From a virus: 21,408 nucleotides of DNA. Each line of letters begins with the position of its first letter. Within the stretch, counting starts at the first letter, position 1. The stretch is from positions 1 to 21,408 of the IMG/VR virus record IMGVR_UViG_3300034101_005665; one strand, 5' to 3'. Below are positions 14,216 through 20,287 of this stretch, one piece after another. The notes under the pieces are model-generated. The model made no database searches, was not told where the DNA came from, and saw only the letters and a program-made list of their open reading frames with translations. Position numbers and translations under genes: made by a program.

Positions 14216-15257
14216 TGGTGAATTTAATTTTGTAGCCACCATTGTCATAACACGGAGAAAAAGAAACATTGGCAGTTTTGCAAAGTTGCATGAGCATCAT
14301 CACATGTTCATTTGAAAGTTTATATTCTTTGCAATTGAGTATAAATGAAGTGCCAAATGGCGCAGTATTTTTGCCAGGGTGTTTGAACAAAACAAACCAA
14401 TCATCTGTCTTTGATTGCATGTATTCAATTAGTTGAATGCAGCCTATAAAAATTAATGCATCATTGCGAGTTTTTACAGCATTGTTGCTTGCACAATGCT
14501 TTGCTAGCTGCGATATTTGAAACGGCATCATGGAAAAATCCAAATGATCTAAACTTTGCTCAATTAAATTGCCAAAGTTAAATTCTGTTTGAGATTCAGC
14601 AACAGTTGCGCCCTTTTCATTAAATTGATTTAGGAATTTATCAATCAATTGCTTGCTGTTGCACCACTTGCTGTGCTCGCCTATTCTTCCACCTTCTCCC
14701 TTGATCTCAATCATTTGATCCAGCAACAACATATCACCCTTGTCAGCCTTGCAACCACCTGCAAACAAGAGCAAAGGCATTTCAGATGGACCAGAATACC
14801 CGCGAGTCTTGCCTTCATCAGACAAAGGTCTCATCTTTGTCCACACTTCTGCAGTTGCATCACTATTTTTTAAATCAACGCCATAAAATTCATTGAAGAA
14901 GTCAATGATGTTGCAACGATTGTTGCAGTTTCTGTTTATAAATTCCAAAAATAATGAAGATGCAGCACCATCATTGATTTTTTGCAAAATGCTGTAATAA
15001 CCATCACCACAAACATCTTTGATGTAGGCGTAAAATTTATTAATTTCAGACAATCTATCAATTACTCTGCCATTGAGCATGCTAGAACCACTTCTTTTGT
15101 GCAGATTATCATTGATGATCTTTAAACATTCACCAATGTTTGCATCTGTTTGACGCAGCTTTACATAATGGCACAGCACTTCACTCCATAGACATTCATC
15201 TATATCGTACTGTTCAATAATTTTTTTATTCTCATCTGCTATGATGAGATGCTTCAT
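14211..15257 (-). CDS. Putative PD-(D/E)XK nuclease-like phage protein
   Basis: A 348-residue protein that I cannot name. A conserved-looking core lies at 156-193: GPSE (156-159), KGDMLLLDQ (173-181) and IEIKGEGGRIG (183-193). The order E159, D175, E184-x-K186 fits the catalytic set of PD-(D/E)XK nucleases, and the KGxGGRIG that follows gives a basic patch next to the site. The N-terminal third is helical; the C-terminal third has FVLFKHPGKNTAPFG and no further motif. The upstream gene ends on its first base (one-base TAATG overlap), so translation is probably coupled. It could process DNA ends or be a virion protein; I favour nuclease-like fold with low certainty. Confidence 0.45.
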   Translation of the reverse strand: MKHLIIADENKKIIEQYDIDECLWSEVLCHYVKLRQTDANIGECLKIINDNLHKRSGSSMLNGRVIDRLSEINKFYAYIKDVCGDGYYSILQKINDGAASSLFLEFINRNCNNRCNIIDFFNEFYGVDLKNSDATAEVWTKMRPLSDEGKTRGYSGPSEMPLLLFAGGCKADKGDMLLLDQMIEIKGEGGRIGEHSKWCNSKQLIDKFLNQFNEKGATVAESQTEFNFGNLIEQSLDHLDFSMMPFQISQLAKHCASNNAVKTRNDALIFIGCIQLIEYMQSKTDDWFVLFKHPGKNTAPFGTSFILNCKEYKLSNEHVMMLMQLCKTANVSFSPCYDNGGYKIKFTK

Positions 15258-15670
15258 TAAGCTCCAGTGGGTGTTGGGTTGAGGCGTCCCAGCAGAGTAT
15301 TAACATTCTGAGCTACAACTGCAGGATCAGCAGTGGATATTTGACCAATGCTTTGATTTATTTGGGTAACAATGTCATCTGGAATAACCTTTTTCACTGC
15401 TTCCATCTGCTCAGTGTCATTGCTTTCAATGGCACCTGCAAGAGTTGCAAGTGATCTCATGAGTTGAATAACCATGTCCCTGTATACATCAAAGCCTGCT
15501 TGTATTTGACTCACATCTGGCTGCTGCTGAGCCATTGCTGCATCTTGTGGCTGTGCAGCATCAGGTGCAGGCTGTTGAGGTTGCTGTGCATTAGCTTGTG
15601 CAGCACCTTCTGGCTGTTCTAGATATATTCTACAAGCTTCACTTACAATTGAATCAAAAATTCGTTGCAT
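15257..15670 (-). CDS. Ala/Gln-rich hypothetical protein, possibly head-associated
   Basis: A 137-residue protein. MQRIFDSIVSEACRIYLEQ (1-19) is an amphipathic helix; then comes a low-complexity Ala/Gln/Pro segment (about 22-52), then a helical domain with FDVYRDMVIQLMRSLATL and two further helices. No known domain is recognised. The composition, a helix plus flexible linker plus helical bundle, would suit a scaffold, core or internal head protein. ACTAAATA lies 6 bases before the ATG, inside the end of the upstream gene, which stops one base before this start. A 7-bp perfect inverted repeat (TGCTGCA 15536-15542, TGCAGCA 15554-15560) falls in the linker. Confidence 0.6.
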   Translation of the reverse strand: MQRIFDSIVSEACRIYLEQPEGAAQANAQQPQQPAPDAAQPQDAAMAQQQPDVSQIQAGFDVYRDMVIQLMRSLATLAGAIESNDTEQMEAVKKVIPDDIVTQINQSIGQISTADPAVVAQNVNTLLGRLNPTPTGA

Positions 15671-15671
15671 T

Positions 15672-16190
15672 TCATGTATTTAGTAACAAGCAACGTGTTT
15701 TTAAACATGTAAAGTAATGATCATTTAAAAATGTTAATTGATTCTTATTGATGTAGCTTAGAGCCTTGTCGAAAGTATAATTGCTCTTGGTTTTATTACT
15801 TATTTGCAATAAAAATGAGTTGCCTTGCTGCTGCTCAATGATGTGCAGATAGTATTTGAGGGGCTTGCTGCTGCAGTACCATGAAATTGGCAGCTTTTTA
15901 GCACAAACTGCAATGGTCTTGTGCACAAACTCAGCAATTTCACCAGCATCATCTTGTATCTTCAAACATTCTTTGTTGTAATAGAATATAATCTTGCCTT
16001 GCTCAACGCTCAAAGCTACATCACAGCATGTTTGAATGATGCAATGTGTTAAAACTTGCTTTGCAGTTTTATTAAATGATGTAATATCATAGTCGCTGCA
16101 ATATTTCATGTAATTCTTAGCAATGATTGTGTTGAAAGCCTCACAAAAATCACATATGCTTACATTATAGAGGGGGAATGCATGTATCAT
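15672..16190 (-). CDS. Hypothetical protein
   Basis: A 172-residue protein that I do not recognise. It is rich in Cys (about ten, including CC in IQTCCDVALS) and in aromatic residues, and it alternates helix and strand without a signal peptide or membrane segment. The cysteines are scattered and do not form a clear zinc motif. The start overlaps the stop of the GIY-YIG-like gene by 4 bases (ATGA), so the two are probably translated together. It ends one base before the next gene. Confidence 0.6.
   Translation of the reverse strand: MIHAFPLYNVSICDFCEAFNTIIAKNYMKYCSDYDITSFNKTAKQVLTHCIIQTCCDVALSVEQGKIIFYYNKECLKIQDDAGEIAEFVHKTIAVCAKKLPISWYCSSKPLKYYLHIIEQQQGNSFLLQISNKTKSNYTFDKALSYINKNQLTFLNDHYFTCLKTRCLLLNT
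15677..15684 (-). promoter_or_regulatory. Late-type box ACTAAATA before the Ala/Gln-rich gene
   Basis: ACTAAATA ends 6 bases before the ATG at 15670 and lies in the last codons of the upstream gene. It is identical to the box before the gene at 13114. Confidence 0.4.
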
Positions 16191-16591
16191 CTGTACTGCT
16201 TTAGCTTACCAAGCCTGCAATTGATTATTCCGTTGTAGTATTCTGATGTTAATAGCACTTGTTTGAATATTTGTTCTTGAATTTCATAGTAACCCATCTC
16301 CCATTTGCTGTTGCAGAACCGTATAATTTCAAATGTAAAATTATCTTTGCCTATTTTTGCAATATCATCATTCAATTCATTGCAACTACCAGTGTACGTC
16401 ATCCAATCTGTTTCTTTAATTACTGATACTCTATTCTTTTTGCCTTTGCGCAATGGTTTCTTACGCTTAGATTTGCATTGTTTCTTTCCAATGTATTTGC
16501 GATTGTTGGTTTTATTTGTTATTAAATAAATAAAACCATAATATTCTTGAGGAATCTCAATATTACATGTCCAATGTCCTAAACTACTCAT
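16187..16591 (-). CDS. GIY-YIG-like endonuclease
   Basis: A 134-residue protein. YYGFIYLITNKTNNRKYIGK (17-36) matches the GIY-YIG opening: FIYLI stands for GIY and YIG is at 33-35, 10 residues after. A Lys/Arg-rich stretch (36-54) follows, then DWMTYTGSCNELNDDI and KIGKDNFTFEIIRFC, and YYEIQEQI (101-108) offers the metal-binding Glu. This arrangement is known from phage-encoded GIY-YIG nucleases, some of them homing enzymes. The usual Arg after YIG is not obvious among the many basic residues. No intron or split gene is seen beside it. The 54-base gap before it (16592-16645) shows no strong promoter box. Confidence 0.65.
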   Translation of the reverse strand: MSSLGHWTCNIEIPQEYYGFIYLITNKTNNRKYIGKKQCKSKRKKPLRKGKKNRVSVIKETDWMTYTGSCNELNDDIAKIGKDNFTFEIIRFCNSKWEMGYYEIQEQIFKQVLLTSEYYNGIINCRLGKLKQYR

Positions 16592-16645
16592 TTACTTCTT
16601 AATAGTAGTTATTCTTTCAATAATTATAAATCAACTAATGCAACA

Positions 16646-16885
16646 TTAGCTTTTTTTATTCTTTTTCAATTTGCCAGTTAAAAATACTGTTTCGGGAGCA
16701 GTTCTGCGGCTAACTTTTTTCTTTTTGCCTAATACTTTGGGCATTCTTGCATCATTAGTTGCATAAGCATCAGCAGTTGGTTCACCTAAATTGGAATAAA
16801 GTTGTGAATTTGGTCCAAAAGCGCCCATAGATGTATTATCTTCCATGAGTTGTTTATATAATTTATCAAAAATTGTTGCATTCAT
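16646..16885 (-). CDS. Small basic hypothetical protein
   Basis: A 79-residue protein. MNATIFDKLYKQLMED is an amphipathic N-terminal helix, residues 18-50 are Gly/Pro-rich and include LYSNLGEPTADAYATNDAR, and the C-terminal 30 residues are strongly basic (GKKKKVSRR and GKLKKNKKS), suited to nucleic acid binding. No family recognised. Its opening is like those of the genes at 13114, 14202 and 15670. GATAAATA lies 14 bases before the ATG. It might be an internal head protein, but this is inference from composition and promoter type. Confidence 0.6.
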   Translation of the reverse strand: MNATIFDKLYKQLMEDNTSMGAFGPNSQLYSNLGEPTADAYATNDARMPKVLGKKKKVSRRTAPETVFLTGKLKKNKKS

Positions 16886-16897
16886 ATGATGTTGTGT

Positions 16898-16903
16898 TAT
16901 ATT
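16898..16903 (+). promoter_or_regulatory. -10-like box TATATT before uvsY
   Basis: TATATT ends 7 bases before the ATG at 16911, the same box and spacing as for the glycan cassette. The 25-base divergent gap holds only this and the overlapping late-type box. Confidence 0.35.
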
Positions 16904-16907
16904 TATC
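16900..16907 (-). promoter_or_regulatory. Late-type box GATAAATA before the small basic gene
   Basis: GATAAATA matches NATAAATA and ends 14 bases before the ATG at 16885. It overlaps, on the other strand, the TATATT box for uvsY, so the two promoters could compete. Confidence 0.4.
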
Positions 16908-16910
16908 CAA

Positions 16911-17309
16911 ATGAATGAAGTGTTGAATAATTATATTCAGCAAATTAAAGCTGATTTAGAGATAAATCAAATAAACATAGCTGATGTTGCTCGCAAATTG
17001 CCAGCAAGAAGACATCACTGGGCTGCCCGTCTCATTGAACATAAAATAAAAATAAATGAGTTGGAGAAGCAAAAGAGCAACATCATAAAAGAGGTTTCTG
17101 CAAAGATTGGCAGAGACTCTCCAGTGTTGATGAGTAGCAAGACTATTCAAAATGCAGCAGAAAGCAGCAATGACATTCAGTCAATCAATGAACAAATAGC
17201 AACAAACAAGCTAATTGTTGAGTTTTTAGAGCAAGTTCAAAAGAACTTCTTTTCAGCATCTCATGATGTCCGCAACATTGTGGAAATTATGAAGCTTGAG
17301 CAGTTATGA
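16911..17309 (+). CDS. uvsY: UvsY-like recombination mediator
   Basis: A 132-residue, almost wholly helical protein, close to the 137 residues of T4 UvsY, which loads the UvsX recombinase onto single-stranded DNA covered by gp32. There are no catalytic motifs to check. Supporting features are the Trp-Ala-x-x-Leu helix with basic residues (HHWAARLIEHKIKINELEKQ, 35-54), a Ser-rich middle, and a C-terminal helix SHDVRNIVEIMKLEQ that resembles the C-terminus of T4 UvsY. It overlaps the uvsW start by 4 bases; uvsY and uvsW are also near neighbours in T4. The assignment rests on size, helix pattern and position more than on identity. Confidence 0.65.
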   Translation: MNEVLNNYIQQIKADLEINQINIADVARKLPARRHHWAARLIEHKIKINELEKQKSNIIKEVSAKIGRDSPVLMSSKTIQNAAESSNDIQSINEQIATNKLIVEFLEQVQKNFFSASHDVRNIVEIMKLEQL

Positions 17310-18757
17310 ATGTTTTGTTTGATGTTGTTAACAAGGATTGCAAGTTAATTTGTAGTGATGAGCAGGTTTTCGAGAGAATTCGCAGCGAATTCAGTACAGA
17401 AAATAAAGCTAAGAAATTTGCACGCAACAAACAGTTTATTCCCAGCAAGTTGTATGCAATTACACCAACTGGCATATTTGAGCCTGGGTTGGTTGATGAA
17501 ATTGAACACGTCATTGTTGCAAAGCAGTTGGCAAGCAGCATTCATCGCAGCGCTGCCTTTGATGCCATTGCCAAACCAGCTAACAATGCAAAATTCTACA
17601 ATCAATTGTCTCTTGAATTGAGAGACTATCAACAGCAAACTGTAAATTTATGCATTGAGCAGGGCCGAGGCGTGTGCTTGCTAGCAACTGGTGCAGGTAA
17701 AACACTGATAATGGCAAGTCTTGTGTCTAGCTTTTTTAAAGATGCAACATTCAAATGTTTAATCTTAGTTCCTGATCCTGGACTTGCTGTGCAGACATAC
17801 AATGACTTCAAGCAGTACAATGTACCTTTCAAGGTTTGTGCATGGACTGGCCAGCACAAGATGGATGAATCTGCTCATGTGATTATAGCAAATCATGACA
17901 TTGTGCTCAACAGATTTGATGAGCATGAATGGATAGAATATGTTGATGTGTTGATTGCTGATGAAGCACACACAATAAAGAAGAGTAACAAGATTAATAA
18001 AATTGTTGCAAAGATAAAAACCAGCAGCAAGTTTGGTTTTACAGGCACACTGCCAACAGATGCAGTTGATCGGTGGAATGTCATTGGCAAATTTGGTAAA
18101 ATTTTAATAAAGAGGACCAGCCATGAATTGCGCGAGCAGTCTTTTCTTGCAAATGTAAATGCTAAAATTTTAAAGTTGACATATGCCCAGCAGCCACCCA
18201 AGCCTACCATCACAACTGATAGCAAGGGCAACAAATTAACAACTGCTGTATACAGAGCTGAGCTTGATTTCATTTACAATTCATCTTTTCGCAACAAAAT
18301 AATACAACAAATATGCAATGGGTTCAACAACAATGTGCTCATTTTAGTAAATCATTTGCCACATGGAGATGCATTGCATCAACATTTGAAATTGCATTGC
18401 CCCAACAAGCATGTGGAATACATCAAAGGTGAAATTGAGATTGATGATAGAGAAATTGTAAAACAGCAAATGGAGATTAAAAATGATATGATTGTTGTTG
18501 CAATGAGCTCAATCTTCTCCACAGGCGTTAACATTAAAAACATTCACATGATTATTTTTGCTGCAGGAGGCAAGAGTTTTATTCGCGTGGTGCAGAGCAT
18601 TGGTCGCGGATTGAGAAAAAACGACAACAAGCAAAAATTAACAATCATTGATTTGTGTGATAATCTCAAATATGGCAATGAGCATGCAATGCATCGGCAA
18701 AAAATTTATGAACAGGAAAAGATTCAGTTTAATGTAGTTCCTTTCATTGAAAAGTAA
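17306..18757 (+). CDS. uvsW: UvsW-like superfamily 2 DNA/RNA helicase
   Basis: A 483-residue helicase (T4 UvsW is 503). UvsW unwinds branched DNA and R-loops and helps switch T4 replication from origin-dependent to recombination-dependent start. Motifs: Q-like LRDYQQQTV (105-113), Walker A LATGAGKT (126-133), Ib-like CLILVPDPGLAVQ (151-163), DEAH at 219-222, GFTGTLP (244-250), and in the second domain STGVNIK and VVQSIGRGLRK (motif VI, arginine finger). The first 100 residues form the N-terminal domain typical of UvsW. It is coupled by a 4-base overlap to the UvsY-like gene and followed 26 bases later by gp55. Confidence 0.92.
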   Translation: MNVLFDVVNKDCKLICSDEQVFERIRSEFSTENKAKKFARNKQFIPSKLYAITPTGIFEPGLVDEIEHVIVAKQLASSIHRSAAFDAIAKPANNAKFYNQLSLELRDYQQQTVNLCIEQGRGVCLLATGAGKTLIMASLVSSFFKDATFKCLILVPDPGLAVQTYNDFKQYNVPFKVCAWTGQHKMDESAHVIIANHDIVLNRFDEHEWIEYVDVLIADEAHTIKKSNKINKIVAKIKTSSKFGFTGTLPTDAVDRWNVIGKFGKILIKRTSHELREQSFLANVNAKILKLTYAQQPPKPTITTDSKGNKLTTAVYRAELDFIYNSSFRNKIIQQICNGFNNNVLILVNHLPHGDALHQHLKLHCPNKHVEYIKGEIEIDDREIVKQQMEIKNDMIVVAMSSIFSTGVNIKNIHMIIFAAGGKSFIRVVQSIGRGLRKNDNKQKLTIIDLCDNLKYGNEHAMHRQKIYEQEKIQFNVVPFIEK

Positions 18758-18768
18758 CAAGCCTATAG

Positions 18769-18774
18769 TATAAT
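18769..18774 (+). promoter_or_regulatory. -10 box TATAAT before the gp55-like gene
   Basis: A perfect TATAAT inside TATAGTATAAT (18764-18774) lies in the 26-base gap and ends 9 bases before the ATG at 18784. The predicted transcript would have a leader of about three bases. No convincing -35. Confidence 0.4.
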
Positions 18775-18783
18775 TACAACAAT

Positions 18784-19251
18784 ATGTCAACAGAAAAAAG
18801 ACAAACATCAACTATTCCCAAAGAGCAATTCTATGTGAATCCAGATGTACTGCGCAAGCAAATAGAGCAGTTTTATAAAGATGATATTTGCATCAATGAT
18901 TTGGGAAATAGTTTGAATAAAATTGCTGAGGGATTAAGTCACTCACCAAGTTTTCATAATTACACTTATCGAGATGAAATGGTGGGAGATGCACTGGTGA
19001 AGATGTACAGCGCATTAAAATTTAAAAAGTTTAACATAGAAGGAGATACAAATCCCTTCTCATATTTTACCACCATTGCATTCCATGCATTCATAAATCG
19101 CATCAAAAAAGAAAAGAAGCATCATGAAGCCTTGGAAGAGTACAAAGCTGAATGCTATGAAAAATTATTAACTGCAGGCGAAATTCATGATGAAAATTAC
19201 AACATCTATACACGCCCATGTGATGGTGAGGAAGAATATTTTAATGAATGA
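18784..19251 (+). CDS. 55: T4 gp55-like late sigma factor
   Basis: A 155-residue protein (T4 gp55 is 185). gp55 is the sigma-like factor that directs host RNA polymerase to TATAAATA late promoters. Residues about 38-105 carry the sigma-2-like core: LGNSLNKIAEGLSHSPSF, then YRDEMVGDALVKMYSALKFK, then FNIEGDTNPFSYFTTIAFHA and FINRIKKEKK, matching the same blocks of T4 gp55 ([34 protein letters not shown]). The T4 C-terminus carries a hydrophobic sliding-clamp-binding end; here the C-terminus is short and acidic (GEEEYFNE), so clamp contact may differ. Its end overlaps the nuclease start by 8 bases. Confidence 0.88.
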   Translation: MSTEKRQTSTIPKEQFYVNPDVLRKQIEQFYKDDICINDLGNSLNKIAEGLSHSPSFHNYTYRDEMVGDALVKMYSALKFKKFNIEGDTNPFSYFTTIAFHAFINRIKKEKKHHEALEEYKAECYEKLLTAGEIHDENYNIYTRPCDGEEEYFNE

Positions 19252-20287
19252 TCGGGTTGCAATTTTTAGTGATTTGCACATGGGTGTGCACTGCAATGCT
19301 ACACTTTGGCACAACACATCCAAGCAGTGGGCAAAATGGTTTGCAAATGAGCTCAAATCACACAACATCTCTGATGTAATTTTCTGCGGGGACTTTTTTC
19401 ATGATAGAGATTTTGTATCAGTAGATACAATGCATGCAGCATGTGATGTGCTGCAAGAATTATCTGAATTTAATCTGCATATGTTTCCAGGCAATCATGA
19501 CTGCTTTTATAAACAGCATGCTGGTGTCAATTCATTATCAATTTTGCAGGGCTGGAAAAACATCAACATTTATCATACACCGCAGAGCATCACTACATCA
19601 GGTGGCTATAAATTTATGTTGTGTCCATGGGGTACTATCCTTGAGGATATTGAACAGAGTGATGCAGTGTTTGGTCATTTTGAAATTCAGACTTTTAAAA
19701 TGAACACATTTAAGCTTTGTGATCATGGACTCACCATCAGAAAGCTTCTGGATAAATCACCTTTAATTTTTTCCGGTCATTTTCATTTTCATGAAGAGAG
19801 ATTATTTGAAATAGGCAAAATTATATATGTAGGCAATCCATTTCAAATGGACATGAATGATTCTGGCAATGCCAAGGGTTATTATATTTTTGATGCCAAC
19901 AACAAAAGCATTGATTTTTATGAAAATAAAATTTCACCATTGCTGTTCAAATACAAATTATCACAAATTAAAAATAGTGCAGCTGGTGAAGATGATCTCA
20001 ACAACATATGCAACAACATATGCAACAACATAATTCAGTTTATAGTTGATGAGCAGTTGCCAGAGCAGGAATTGGAAGATCTCAAAGCAAAAATTAAATT
20101 ATGCAACCCACTTGAGATAGAGTTCATTGAAGACATTTCAATGAGCATCAACAACCAGAAATGCACAATGAATTCTGATGGCATTGACATTGAGCAAGCG
20201 CTCATTGAATTCATTGATCTCATGCAATATCCTCACAAAAATAAACTGCAGGAGTATGCACTCAACATCTTTAGAAAGTATAAATGA
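19244..20287 (+). CDS. 47: T4 gp47-like SbcD/Mre11-type nuclease subunit
   Basis: A 347-residue protein (T4 gp47 is 339). Metallophosphoesterase motifs: VAIFSDLHMG with D10 and H12, IFCGDFFHDRDF, MFPGNHDCF and FSGHFHFHEE, which hold the two metal ions. With gp46 it forms the nuclease that resects DNA ends for recombination and replication. I chose the ATG at 19244, which gives MNDRVAIFSDLHMG and overlaps gp55 by 8 bases; an in-frame start at 19187 would add 19 residues inside gp55. GAGGAAG lies 9 bases upstream, one of few Shine-Dalgarno-like sites in the window. A 12-base tandem repeat encodes NNIC repeats late in the protein. It overlaps gp46 by 4 bases. Confidence 0.92.
   Translation: MNDRVAIFSDLHMGVHCNATLWHNTSKQWAKWFANELKSHNISDVIFCGDFFHDRDFVSVDTMHAACDVLQELSEFNLHMFPGNHDCFYKQHAGVNSLSILQGWKNINIYHTPQSITTSGGYKFMLCPWGTILEDIEQSDAVFGHFEIQTFKMNTFKLCDHGLTIRKLLDKSPLIFSGHFHFHEERLFEIGKIIYVGNPFQMDMNDSGNAKGYYIFDANNKSIDFYENKISPLLFKYKLSQIKNSAAGEDDLNNICNNICNNIIQFIVDEQLPEQELEDLKAKIKLCNPLEIEFIEDISMSINNQKCTMNSDGIDIEQALIEFIDLMQYPHKNKLQEYALNIFRKYK
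19999..20034 (+). repeat. 12-base tandem repeat, three copies, in the gp47-like gene
   Basis: CAACAACATATG repeats at 19999-20010 and 20011-20022, then CAACAACATAAT at 20023-20034 (two mismatches). It keeps the frame and encodes NNIC, NNIC, NNII. Probably a slippage expansion in the helical C-terminal domain. Confidence 0.9.

Noticed and set aside
16187-16591. GIY-YIG-like gene as part of a group I intron
   Set aside because: No split gene or intron core is visible on either side; it is joined by overlap to an ordinary hypothetical gene.
16592-16645. Possible promoter or small gene before the GIY-YIG-like gene
   Set aside because: Only weak TATAAT/TATTAA-like words at irregular distances and no open frame of useful length.
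19187-19243. Longer gp47-like reading frame from 19187
   Set aside because: The extra 19 residues lie inside gp55 and do not match the family; the ATG at 19244 places the first metallophosphoesterase strand at the usual distance.
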